A stretch of 64,000 nucleotides of DNA, from contig NZ_FOIE01000004.1 in the NCBI RefSeq assembly GCF_900111455.1, forward strand, positions 124,001-188,000. Direction: 5' to 3'. Every line of letters begins with the position of its first letter. Position 1 is the stretch's first letter. The position numbers and the translations under genes were made by a program. The notes below the pieces were generated by a model, which did not search any database, had not been told where the DNA came from, and saw only the letters and a list, made by a program, of their open reading frames with translations. This document shows positions 26,942 through 36,969 of the stretch, in pieces. Source of the stretch: Geodermatophilus poikilotrophus (GTDB lineage: Bacteria; Actinomycetota; Actinomycetes; Mycobacteriales; Geodermatophilaceae).

Positions 26942-27517
26942 TCATGCCCTCGCGCGGGTGTGTGTGGTGACCGTGCCGCCGCCGACCAGGGTCCGCTCGT
27001 CGGTGATCTCGAAGGGCAGCGCGGTGGCATGGTCGGCGGCGATGGCCGGGATGCCGGCGCCGACCACCACGGGGTAGCGCTTGATGACCAGTTCGTCGAT
27101 CTCGTCGAGCAGTGCTCCGGCCAGCCTTCCTCCGCCGGCCAGCCAGATGCCGGCGCCGTCCTCCTGCTTCAGCCGGCGGACCAGGCCGAGGGGGTCGGGG
27201 ACCACCGTCACCTGCGGATCGGAGCCGGCGGGCAGGGTGGTGGAGGCCACGTACTGGCGCAGGTGCGCGTACGGGCTGGTGATCCCCGCCTGCAGGGCCG
27301 GGGCGTAGGTGGCCCGGCCCATCACCACGGTGTCGAACCGGCTGCCCGGCGCGGTGACGCCCAGGTGGGCGCGCACGTGGCTGGGGAGCGTCTCGGGGTA
27401 CTCGGCAGCGATGAAGTCGAGCACCGCTCGGGTGACGGGGAAGAAGTCGGCAGAGCCGTCGGGGGCGGCGATGTACCCGTCCAGGCTCATCCCCACGTAG
27501 TAGGTCAACGCGCGCAC
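26942..27517 (-). CDS. Dihydrofolate-reductase-fold protein (RibD C-terminal-like)
   Basis: These 191 residues match the RibD_C/DHFR-like family: YYVGMSLDGYIAAPDG at the start, VVMGRATY in the middle and IWLAGGGRLAGALLDEIDEL for cofactor binding. Such stand-alone reductases are common in actinobacteria and of unknown substrate. GTG at 27517 is chosen because it begins just before the conserved first strand. Confidence 0.88.
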   Translation of the reverse strand: MRALTYYVGMSLDGYIAAPDGSADFFPVTRAVLDFIAAEYPETLPSHVRAHLGVTAPGSRFDTVVMGRATYAPALQAGITSPYAHLRQYVASTTLPAGSDPQVTVVPDPLGLVRRLKQEDGAGIWLAGGGRLAGALLDEIDELVIKRYPVVVGAGIPAIAADHATALPFEITDERTLVGGGTVTTHTRARA

Positions 27518-27521
27518 GTCC

Positions 27522-27689
27522 GCTGCTCCTCTCTGCGGACGCCCCGGACGGGCCGCCCGCAACCACTACAGGGAGGTCCTCCAGGGCCTCACCGGCCCAG
27601 ATGCCGACACCGTCGTCGTTGCCGTCGTCCAGCGCATCCTCGACGCCACACCTGAGCCGCCGTCTGGAGCTGCCCCGACTGTGCCGTAG
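27522..27689 (+). pseudogene. Possible C-terminal remnant of a regulator
   Basis: One frame on the plus strand reads as a helical C-terminus (GRAARNHYREVLQGLTG then an amphipathic helix to ILDATPEP) ending in TAG. It lacks any start or upstream domain and resembles the last helices of a MarR-type regulator. The similarity is by eye only, and the reading begins inside the promoter of the divergent reductase gene. Confidence 0.25.
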
Positions 27690-27733
27690 GCCGTTCCTCG
27701 TCGGGTGCCTGTTCGAGCGTCCAGCTGTTCCAG

Positions 27734-28531
27734 CTAGCGCGCATCCGCGAGGTGGCGCCGGAACCAGGTGGTCAGGCCGGCGTCCACCTCGCGGGCCAAC
27801 GGCAGCTGTGGCGCCGGCTCGATGCCGGGCTCGTCGGCGAGCGGATGCGCCAACCCGGGGATCGACAGCAGTTCGGAACCCTCCCCCAATGCGTCGACGA
27901 GGCTCAACGCGTCGACCCGCAGCGCCGGGTGGTCCAGCTCGCCGCTGACCACCAGCAGCGGCGCGCGACCAGCGATGACGCCCGCCTTGGCGACGAAGTC
28001 CAGGCTGTCCACGGCTTCCTCGGACTCGGCGTCGTACGGGTAGTCGCCGGGGAACAGGTCGACGACGGACCGCATCCGGATGGCGCCGTTCACGACGGCC
28101 CCGGCGAAGACCGGGATCTCGGTGTCGGCGAGGATCCGCAGCGCGACGGCACCACCCAGCGAGCCGCCGAGCACACCGATCGGGCCGTCCCCGACCGGCA
28201 GCTGCGCACGGATCGACGCAAGCGCGGCCGGGAACTCCTCGGTCGCCTGTCGGACGAACGGGTGCAGGAAGGACATCAGGGGGTCTTCGCTGAACAGCTC
28301 CACGATGGCGTCCGTGCTGCCGTCGACCATGCGCGCACCGCACATCGGCATGCCGAGGTGCACCCGCCACGCGGGCAGGTCGTCCATCGGCAACGCGGCA
28401 GCGAACGCGGCGTCCGACCTCGGCGGGTCCAGCATGTGCCAGGTGACGATCAGCGGCGCGGGGCCCTCGTCGCCCGGCGGCAACGCGGTGAACGGCACGC
28501 CGGCGGCCGTGCCCGTGATCGGTGGGTGCAT
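27734..28531 (-). CDS. Alpha/beta hydrolase (dienelactone-hydrolase/esterase-like)
   Basis: This 265-residue hydrolase has its nucleophile in GVLGGSLGG (Ser), a probable acid in VSGELDHPAL and the histidine in PGLAHPLADEP. There is no signal peptide. The substrate is unknown. The 257 bases before the phytochrome gene's stop (28532-28788) hold no supported gene. Confidence 0.85.
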   Translation of the reverse strand: MHPPITGTAAGVPFTALPPGDEGPAPLIVTWHMLDPPRSDAAFAAALPMDDLPAWRVHLGMPMCGARMVDGSTDAIVELFSEDPLMSFLHPFVRQATEEFPAALASIRAQLPVGDGPIGVLGGSLGGAVALRILADTEIPVFAGAVVNGAIRMRSVVDLFPGDYPYDAESEEAVDSLDFVAKAGVIAGRAPLLVVSGELDHPALRVDALSLVDALGEGSELLSIPGLAHPLADEPGIEPAPQLPLAREVDAGLTTWFRRHLADAR

Positions 28532-28788
28532 GCGTCGACGGTAGGTCTGGGGCAGCGTGCCGGGGATCGGTTGCGCTACCAGCGGAAGTCGCGCCAGCAG
28601 CGTGCTCAGCGCGGCAGGCGACTGGCTCCACGTGCGGGTCGGGCCCTGGCCGCGCTCGCCGTGCGACTCGGTTCACCGCCGAGGCGGCCGGCCCCGAGCT
28701 GGCGGCCCCGGTCCCCGCAGCTGTCGGACCCGGCCCCGTCCAGGCGCTCGACGTGAGCCTGCGAACGGTGAGGGGACGGGGTCCGTCC

Positions 28789-31101
28789 TCAGCCGCGCAG
28801 CCGGACGGCGACCAGCGCCACGTCGTCCTCCGCGCCGTCGCGGAGCATCCGGCCGATCAGCTCGTCGGAGGCCGCCTCGAGCGGGCGGTCCCGGACGGCG
28901 ACCAGCTCGCCGGCCAGCCGCTCCACGCCGACGTCGAAGACCTGGTCGCGCCGCTCGACGAGGCCGTCGGTGTAGAGCAGCAGCGTCGAGCCCGGCTCGA
29001 GCAGCGCCTCGGACTCGGTGCGCCGCGCGGCCGGGTCCACGCCCAGCAGCAGCTCGGCGCGGGGCGTGGTCAGGGTCAGCACGCCGTCCCCCGGTTCGAC
29101 GAGCAGCGGCGGCAGGTGCCCGGCGCTGGACCAGCGCAGCCGGGCACCGCCGGTCCCCGGGTCCGGCGTCAGCCGGCCGACGAGGACCGTGGCCATGGCG
29201 TGCGGCCCGAGGCCCGAGACGGCGGAGTCCAGCCGGCGCAGGACGGTGGCCGGGCCGTCCGCGCTGTCGTAGGCGATGCCGCGCAGCAGCCCGCGCAGCT
29301 GGGCCATGTCGGCGGCGGCCGCGGTGTCGTGGCCGACGACGTCGCCGATGACGACGACGGTCGACCCGTCGGGCTGCTCGAAGACGTCGTACCAGTCGCC
29401 GCCGACCTGGGCCTCGCGCGCGGCCGGCACGTACCGCACCGCGACCTGCAGACGGGATGACTCCGGCGGCGCGGTGAGCATCGAGCGCTGCAGCGTCTCC
29501 GCGGCGCGGACGATGCTGCGGCTGCGCGCGTACAGCGCCTCGAGCAGGTGGGTGCGCAGCTCGCCCACCTCGGCCAGCTCCTGCGCCGTCCACGGCGCGG
29601 AGCGGTCGCGGACGGTCTCGCGCCACCGCTCGAAGCTCTTGCGCGGGCTCAGCCGCACGGTGTCGCCCTCGCGCTCGGCGATCGCCTTGTTGTGCGGGTC
29701 GCCGCCCCAGTCGACCGTGCGCATGGCCTCGGCGCGGTGCCACAGCACGTACTGGCCCTCGGGCAGCGGCAGCACCAGGACCCCGCAGGCCACCTCGCAC
29801 GACACCCGTAGCTCCGGGGCGTGCCGGGGCAGCGAGTCGGTGGCGACGACGTCCTCGTGGCGGGCGGCGGCCCAGGCCGCGATCGCCTCGGCGGTGCCCT
29901 CGGGCAGCGGCGTGCCGCGGCTGCCGCGGTGGCCCTGCAGGTGCACCACGACGCCGTCGGCCGGCAGCAGGTCGAGCAGGTTGGGGGAGCCGAGCAGCGT
30001 GTCGGCCAGCGGACGGTCCTCGTCGAGGGTCGCGGTGGTCAACCAGGCCAGCGTGGAGCGCACCTGCAGCGCGCGGTGCACCTCGTCCTCCTCGGCGCGG
30101 TCGACCAGGCGCAGCGAGAGCGTGGAGCCGAGGAACTCCGCGGCCGCCCGGGTGGCGTAGGGCGGGGCGTGCGGACCGGAGTAGTGGTGGCAGGCGATGA
30201 GGCCCCACAGCCGGTCGTCGCGCAGCAGCGAGACCGACATGGAGGCGCGCACGCCCATGTTCTGCAGGTACTCGACGTGGACCGGCGAGACGCTGCGCAG
30301 CGTGGAGAAGGTCATGTCCAGCGGCGCCCCGGTGGCGGGCACGAGCGCCGGGCGCAGCGGCACCGGCCGGTAGCCGACGTCGGAGATCAGCCGGATCCAG
30401 TTCTTCTCGTACAGCGCCCGCGCCTGGGCCGGGATGTCGGAGGCCGGGTAGTGCAGGCCGAGGAAGGAGTTGAGCTCCTCGGTCCTCGCCTCGGCCACGA
30501 CCTCGCCGTTGTAGTCGGCGTCGTAGCGGTAGACCATCACGCGGTCGAAGCCGGTCAGCTCGCGGACCGCCTGCGCGGTGATGTCGTAGAGCTCCTGCAG
30601 CGAGGTCGCGCGGTTCAGCTCGCCGACCGTGCCGCGCACCGCCTGGTAGGTGTTGGGGAACGAGAACGGGCGGGGGCCGTGCGCCGGCTCGAGCTCGACG
30701 ACGAGCAGCGCCGTCGGCGGGCTGACGCCGTCGTCCGGGCCGACGGCGGCGCGGTGCAGCAGCGCGTCGACCGGCACCGGACTGCCCTCGACGTCGAGGG
30801 TGGTCTCCACCGGGTTGCGCTCGCGCAGGTCGCCGAAGGCGCTGGCCGACCGGGCCACCGCGTCGGCCGCGGCCACCCCGAGGACCTCGGGCAGCCGCCG
30901 GCCCAGGGCGTCGGAGGGGTCGACGCCGACCAGGTCGGCGAGGTTCTCCGACACCTGCACGACGACGAGGTCGGGCTCGCTCACCGCCAGCAGGACCCCG
31001 CGCGGCTGGATGCTGCCGGGGACGTGGATCGGCTCCCGCTCGCAGTTGGACAGGTCGACCGGCGTCCCCGGCGGCAGCAGGTCGGTCTCGGAGTCGGTCA
31101 T
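28789..31101 (-). CDS. Bacteriophytochrome fused to a PP2C/SpoIIE-type phosphatase
   Basis: 770 residues. PAS domain (about 20-135) with the biliverdin-attachment Cys20 in LSNCEREPIH. GAF domain (about 155-320) with PASDIP at 219-224, His275 and CHHYSGPH. PHY domain (about 325-515) whose tongue carries PRKSFERW. The C-terminus (about 540-770) is a PP2C-type phosphatase: VGGDWYDVF, VIGDVVGHD, LLYTDGLVE and a final EDDVALVAVR. Histidine-kinase motifs are absent. Red/far-red light should therefore control dephosphorylation, probably of an anti-sigma-antagonist. It overlaps the heme-oxygenase gene by four bases. Confidence 0.94.
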   Translation of the reverse strand: MTDSETDLLPPGTPVDLSNCEREPIHVPGSIQPRGVLLAVSEPDLVVVQVSENLADLVGVDPSDALGRRLPEVLGVAAADAVARSASAFGDLRERNPVETTLDVEGSPVPVDALLHRAAVGPDDGVSPPTALLVVELEPAHGPRPFSFPNTYQAVRGTVGELNRATSLQELYDITAQAVRELTGFDRVMVYRYDADYNGEVVAEARTEELNSFLGLHYPASDIPAQARALYEKNWIRLISDVGYRPVPLRPALVPATGAPLDMTFSTLRSVSPVHVEYLQNMGVRASMSVSLLRDDRLWGLIACHHYSGPHAPPYATRAAAEFLGSTLSLRLVDRAEEDEVHRALQVRSTLAWLTTATLDEDRPLADTLLGSPNLLDLLPADGVVVHLQGHRGSRGTPLPEGTAEAIAAWAAARHEDVVATDSLPRHAPELRVSCEVACGVLVLPLPEGQYVLWHRAEAMRTVDWGGDPHNKAIAEREGDTVRLSPRKSFERWRETVRDRSAPWTAQELAEVGELRTHLLEALYARSRSIVRAAETLQRSMLTAPPESSRLQVAVRYVPAAREAQVGGDWYDVFEQPDGSTVVVIGDVVGHDTAAAADMAQLRGLLRGIAYDSADGPATVLRRLDSAVSGLGPHAMATVLVGRLTPDPGTGGARLRWSSAGHLPPLLVEPGDGVLTLTTPRAELLLGVDPAARRTESEALLEPGSTLLLYTDGLVERRDQVFDVGVERLAGELVAVRDRPLEAASDELIGRMLRDGAEDDVALVAVRLRG

Positions 31102-31724
31102 GCGGGCGCCCCGACCGGCGTGCACCAGGCGGCCAGCGCGGTGAAGGTGGCCCGCGCGGCCGCGACCACCCGGTCGGCGTCGCCGCCGGCGGCGACCCGC
31201 TCCCGGGTCACCCGGCGGTAGGCGTGCCACATGGCACCGGTCTCGGCGCCGTAGGGGGAGAAGGCGCCCAGCCGCACGTCGGGTCCGAGGGCGGGCAGGG
31301 TGGCGAGGTGGCGGGCTATGAACGTGCCGCCGAGCGTGGAGCCCTCCAGGACGTACAGGCGGCCCAGGGCCTGGTCGGTGTCCTCGACGGCGGGCAGCTC
31401 GGGTCGTGCTCCGGCGTCCGGCTCGGCGCCCAGGGCGCGCAGGTCCTCGGCGAACAGGTGGGCGCGGCGTCGCCGCGACCAGGCGACGGTCCCGGCGTCG
31501 CCCGGGGAGCGGCGGGCCCAGGCGTTTAGGCCGGCCTCGGCGGCGGTCCAGAAGGTGTGCAGCCGGGTGAGGACGGCGACCAGCCGGTCGCGGCCCAGCT
31601 GCGGGTCCATCAGCCCGAGGGTGTACTCCACCTGCTCGTGCTCGACGGCCGTGGCCGTGCGCAGTCGGGCGAGGACGTCGGTGTCCGCCCCGTGTCGAGG
31701 CGACGGCTCTCCTCCAGCACCCAT
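31098..31724 (-). CDS. bphO: Biliverdin-producing heme oxygenase
   Basis: This 208-residue heme oxygenase has its proximal histidine His29 in ATAVEHEQVEY and the distal-helix glycines in LEGSTLGGTFIARHL. It opens heme to biliverdin, the chromophore of bacteriophytochromes. Its stop overlaps the start of the phytochrome gene (ATGA), so chromophore supply and photoreceptor are co-translated. The ATG at 31724 is chosen; GTG alternatives lie upstream. Confidence 0.92.
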   Translation of the reverse strand: MGAGGEPSPRHGADTDVLARLRTATAVEHEQVEYTLGLMDPQLGRDRLVAVLTRLHTFWTAAEAGLNAWARRSPGDAGTVAWSRRRRAHLFAEDLRALGAEPDAGARPELPAVEDTDQALGRLYVLEGSTLGGTFIARHLATLPALGPDVRLGAFSPYGAETGAMWHAYRRVTRERVAAGGDADRVVAAARATFTALAAWCTPVGAPA

Positions 31725-31756
31725 ACCGGTGCCGAGACTAGGTGAGACCCGCCGGG

Positions 31757-32881
31757 TCAGGGGAGCCGGGCACGGCGCAGCGAGGCGTGCAGCAGCAGCC
31801 GCGCGTCGCCGTCGGCCACGTCCAGGCCGGTCAGCTCCGCGATCCGCGCGAGCCGGTAGTACAGCGTCTGGCGGTGCACGTGCAGGGCCGCGGACGCCCG
31901 CGCCGCGCTGCACCCGGCGTCCAGCCAGGTCTCGGCGGTCGCGGTGAGGACCGGGTCGGCCAGCAGGGGCCGGACGACGGGGTCGGGGCCGGGCAGCGCG
32001 GCGGCCAGCCGCCAGCCGCCGAGCTCGTCCCAGTGCGCCACGGGGGAGAACCGCGGGACGGCGGCGGCGACCCGCGCCGCGGTGCGCGCCTGCTCCCACC
32101 GCCCGGCCGGCTCCTCGGCCCCGGTGCCGACCGCCGACAGGCCCGCGGTGCTGCCGGGCGGCAGGCCGGCCAGCGCGGCGGCGGTCACCGCGGCGGCCGG
32201 CCGCAGGTCCGCCTGCCCGGGCAGTGCGACGGCGACGGCGACCAGCCGTTCCCCGGGCAGCACGGCGCTGACCGCACCCGCAGCCGGCGCGCGCCACGGC
32301 GAGGGCAGCCCCGCCCCGCCCGGTCGCAGCGCCACGAGCACCACCGGGGTCCGCTCACCCCAGGCCGCGGCGAGCGTCCGGACCGCCTGGACCCGTGCGG
32401 CGGGGGAGCCGGTGAGCGCGGTGGCCAGCGGGCGGGCCAGGTCGCCGGCGCCCACCTCCCGCTCGGCCAGCAGCCGCCCGGCCTCGGCGGCCAGCTCCAC
32501 CGCGCCGGCCAGCGCGGGGTCGTCGGCGGCCGCGGGGTCGGTGCGCCCGCCGTCGAGCAGCCACAGGTAGCCGTGGGTGCGCCCGGCGTGCCGGACCGGC
32601 AGCACCAGGCGGGTGAGGATCCCGGCGTCCGGGTCGCCCGGCGTGCGCAGCGGCCCCTCGGCGACCGCGATGCCGAAGTCCTCGAACCAGCGCCGGGTGG
32701 CCGGCGTCGAGCCCCGGCCGAGGATCGAGCGGGTGCGCACGGCGTCCATCACCGGGGTGTCGGCGCCGTCGACCGGGTGGGCGCAGAAGGCCAGCAGGGT
32801 GAAGTCGGCGTCCTCCAGGGTCGCCGGGGCGCCGAGCAGGCCCGCCACCCGGTCCACCAGCTCCTGCAGCTCGTCGCGCAC
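31757..32881 (-). CDS. pruR: PucR-family transcriptional regulator of proline catabolism
   Basis: This 374-residue regulator has an N-terminal GAF-like sensing region and the PucR C-terminal HTH: LDAGCSAARASAALHVHRQT then LYYRLARIAELTGLD. It is transcribed away from the proline dehydrogenase gene, the arrangement described for the proline-responsive PruC/PruR regulators of mycobacteria. It starts at GTG 32881, 8 bases after AGGAGG. By homology it should activate pruBA when proline is present. Confidence 0.85.
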   Translation of the reverse strand: MRDELQELVDRVAGLLGAPATLEDADFTLLAFCAHPVDGADTPVMDAVRTRSILGRGSTPATRRWFEDFGIAVAEGPLRTPGDPDAGILTRLVLPVRHAGRTHGYLWLLDGGRTDPAAADDPALAGAVELAAEAGRLLAEREVGAGDLARPLATALTGSPAARVQAVRTLAAAWGERTPVVLVALRPGGAGLPSPWRAPAAGAVSAVLPGERLVAVAVALPGQADLRPAAAVTAAALAGLPPGSTAGLSAVGTGAEEPAGRWEQARTAARVAAAVPRFSPVAHWDELGGWRLAAALPGPDPVVRPLLADPVLTATAETWLDAGCSAARASAALHVHRQTLYYRLARIAELTGLDVADGDARLLLHASLRRARLP

Positions 32882-33005
32882 GCCGCCGTCCTCCTGTACA
32901 GGTGTATGACACGCCGACGGCGGACACCGTACGTCTGTCGCTGGCCCGGGGGGCTCCGGCTGCCTAGCGTCGGTGGAGGCAGGTCCCCGGTGGCGGAGGT
33001 GGCGC
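32882..33005. promoter_or_regulatory. pruR-pruB divergent control region
   Basis: This 124-base spacer between divergent genes must hold both promoters. Just upstream of the pruR Shine-Dalgarno lie the palindrome CCTGTACAGG (about 32893-32902) and the inverted repeat GTGTATGACAC next to it. These are the best operator candidates for PruR. No -10/-35 match is convincing. Confidence 0.45.
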
Positions 33006-33941
33006 GTGTTCTCCCAGAAGGCCCTGCTGCTCGGTGCCTCGCGGCGCCCGGAGCTGCGCCGGCTGGTCATCGGCACTCCGGTCACCCGGCGGGTGGTCGA
33101 CCGGTTCGTCGCCGGCGAGACCCTCGACGGGGCGCTGGCCGTCGTCCGGCAGCTGTGCGGTGAGGGCATCGCGGTGACCCTCGACCACCTCGGCGAGGGC
33201 GTGACCGACCGCGCCGAGGCGGTGCGCTCCCGCGACGCCTACCTCGCGCTGCTCGAGGGGCTGGCGCCGCTGCAGCTGGGCCGCGCCGCCGAGGTGTCGG
33301 TGAAGCTCTCGGCGTTCGGCCAGGCACTGCCCGGTGGCGGCACCGACCTGGCCCTGGAGCTGGTCCGGCCGGTGGCGGAGGCGGCGTCGGCGATCGGCAC
33401 CACGGTCACCCTGGACATGGAGGAGTCGGCCACCGTCGACTCCACCCTCGCCGTCCTCGCCGAGCTGCGCCGCGACCACCCGGGCACCGGGGCGGTGCTG
33501 CAGGCCGCGCTGCACCGCACCGAGGACGACGCCGCCGCGCTCGCCGTCCCCGGGTCGCGGGTGCGGCTGGTCAAGGGCGCCTACGACGAGCCGCCGTCGG
33601 TCGCGTGGCAGTCCCGCGCCGACGTCGACGCCGCCTACGCCCGCTGCCTCGGCGTCCTCATGCGCGGACCCGGCCACCCGATGGTCGGCAGCCACGACCC
33701 GCGGCTGGTCTCGCTGGCCCAGCGGCTGGCCGACCACGAGGGCCGGACCCCGGACTCCTGGGAGGTGCAGATGCTCCACGGCATCCGGACCGACGAGCAG
33801 CGCCGGCTGGCCGCCGAGGGCGTCTGCGTGCGCGCCTACGTGCCCTACGGCGTCGACTGGTACGGCTACTTCGTGCGCCGGCTGGCCGAGCGTCCCGCGA
33901 ACCTGCGCTTCTTCCTGCGCTCCCTCGTCAGCACCAACTGA
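33006..33941 (+). CDS. pruB: Proline dehydrogenase (monofunctional)
   Basis: A 311-residue FAD-dependent TIM-barrel enzyme that oxidises proline to pyrroline-5-carboxylate. Family motifs are EVSVKLSAFGQ, TLDMEESATVD, RLVKGAYDEP and the C-terminal RAYVPYGVDWYGYFVRRLAERP with the paired arginines that hold the substrate. It starts at GTG 33006; an upstream GTG at 32973 would add 11 residues. The stop is 11 bases before pruA with AAGGGAAG between, so the two are one operon. Confidence 0.93.
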   Translation: MFSQKALLLGASRRPELRRLVIGTPVTRRVVDRFVAGETLDGALAVVRQLCGEGIAVTLDHLGEGVTDRAEAVRSRDAYLALLEGLAPLQLGRAAEVSVKLSAFGQALPGGGTDLALELVRPVAEAASAIGTTVTLDMEESATVDSTLAVLAELRRDHPGTGAVLQAALHRTEDDAAALAVPGSRVRLVKGAYDEPPSVAWQSRADVDAAYARCLGVLMRGPGHPMVGSHDPRLVSLAQRLADHEGRTPDSWEVQMLHGIRTDEQRRLAAEGVCVRAYVPYGVDWYGYFVRRLAERPANLRFFLRSLVSTN

Positions 33942-33952
33942 AGGGAAGTCCC

Positions 33953-35578
<1,626 letters not shown>

Positions 35579-35589
35579 GGACACCCCTC

Positions 35590-35651
35590 CGCGAGATCTG
35601 CACACTCGCGGCCTTCACGCGTTCGAAGGCCGCGAGTGTGCAGATCTCGCG
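35590..35651. repeat. Perfect 27-bp-arm palindrome downstream of pruA
   Basis: The arm at 35590-35616 begins CGCGAGATCTGCACACTCGC and is exactly complementary, over all 27 bases, to 35625-35651. The loop is 8 bases (ACGCGTTC). It lies between convergent genes and has no U-tract. The right arm also encodes the last codons and the left arm the stop codon of the DUF488 gene. It may be a terminator or a copy of a dispersed palindromic element. Confidence 0.75.
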
Positions 35652-36169
35652 GGCCAGGAGACGGTGCCGTCGGCGCCGGGCACCGCTCCCTCCGACGGGC
35701 GGTGCCCGGCGAGCCGGCCGTCGGGCATGAGGTGGTGCACCGGCACGCCGCGGCCGCGGACGGCGACGTCCGCGACGAGCCGCCGGTGGCAGCGCCACCA
35801 CACGCTCTCGCTGCACATCACCGCCACGGTCGCCGTCGCCGCCTCGGCCAGGACCTCGTCCAGCGCGGCGGCGAACTCCGGCGTCCGGGTGTGCTCGGCG
35901 TAGGCGGCGAACTGGGCGACGGTCCACCAGCCGTCGGCGACGGGTGCGTCCGCGGGCAGCCGGCGCCGCCCGCCCAGCCGCCCGTCCCACCGGTAGCCGA
36001 CGCCGGCCGCGGGCAGCCAGTCGGCGAGGGCGTCCCGCCGGACGTCGGGGTTGCTGCGGCTGCCCGGGAACCGGCGGACGTCGACGACCAGCCCGACCCC
36101 CGCCCCGGTCAGCCGGGCGCCGAGGCGGGTGCGGTCCTCGGGCCCGTGGCCCACGGTCAGCAGCGGCAC
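35615..36169 (-). CDS. DUF488 family protein
   Basis: These 184 residues have the DUF488 pattern: TVGHGP at the start, VVDVRRFPGSRSNPD, WWTVAQFAAYAEH, and the cysteine motif VMCSESVWWRCHRRLVAD. The role of the family is unknown. The C-terminal residues ARSAHSRPSN and the stop are encoded by the palindrome at 35590-35651, so the natural end of the protein may have been replaced when the palindrome arrived. Confidence 0.85.
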   Translation of the reverse strand: MPLLTVGHGPEDRTRLGARLTGAGVGLVVDVRRFPGSRSNPDVRRDALADWLPAAGVGYRWDGRLGGRRRLPADAPVADGWWTVAQFAAYAEHTRTPEFAAALDEVLAEAATATVAVMCSESVWWRCHRRLVADVAVRGRGVPVHHLMPDGRLAGHRPSEGAVPGADGTVSWPARSAHSRPSNA

Positions 36170-36187
36170 GCGTCCCCTCCTCGGCGG

Positions 36188-36849
36188 TCAACCGGGCCGG
36201 CGGGCGAGACCGAGCACGTGCGGTGTGGCCGGGAGGGTGACGCGCGAGTCGGGGAACCGCAGCCGGCGCAGCGCCGTGACCTCGAACCCCGCCCCCTCGA
36301 CCAGGCCCACCGGGTCGACGGCGGTGTGGCAGCCCCCGGCCAGCAGCGGCCACAGCGTCGCGTCGGCGAGGCGCTGGACCGCGCGCACCCGCCGGGTCGG
36401 GCCGAGGCCGTGCTCGAGGAAGGCCAGCGTCCCCCCGGAGCGCAGCACGCGGGTGACCTCGGCGAGCGCCCGCTCCCGGTCGGGCAGCGAGCACAGCACC
36501 AGGCACAGCACGACGGCGTCGGCGGCGGGTCGGGCACCGGCAGCGCCTCGGCCGTCCCCGGGACCACGGTGACCGGCACGGGTGCCGCCACGGCCGCCCG
36601 GGTCGCCAGGGCCCGGAGGTGCGGTTCGGGCTCGACCGCGGTCACCCGGGTCACCACGGCCGGGTAGCGCGCGAAGTTGCGGCCGTTGCCGCAGCCGACC
36701 TCGACCACCGACCCGGACAGCGGCGCCAGCAGCTCGGTGCGCAGCGCGGCGAGGCCCTCGGCGTCCATCCCCTCGCTGATCCGCGCGTACAGGCGGCTGA
36801 AGACCGGACGGGGACGGTCCACCGGCTGGACGGGCTGGGGTGCGGCCAT
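36188..36849 (-). pseudogene. Class I SAM-dependent methyltransferase, frameshifted
   Basis: The N-terminal half reads in one frame from ATG 36849 (VFSRLYARIS, then the SAM motif VVEVGCGNGRNFARYP, then GTAEALPVPD). The C-terminal half reads in another frame down to the stop at 36188 (DAVVLCLVLCSLPDRERAL, TLAFLEHGLG, VEGAGFEV). The join is near 36525-36540 in a run of CCGCCGCCG, where one base appears missing. It is either a pseudogene or a sequencing error. The intact protein would resemble UbiE-like methyltransferases of about 220 residues. Confidence 0.8.
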
Positions 36850-36969
36850 CCCCGGATGGTGCACGGACGTCGACGGGCGCGCAGCCCCCCGCGCACCCGC
36901 TGCCGCGCCGGCACGCCGGGCCGGTCATGCTGGTCGGCCGGGCGACGGTGCCCGGACGAGGGGAGCGGT

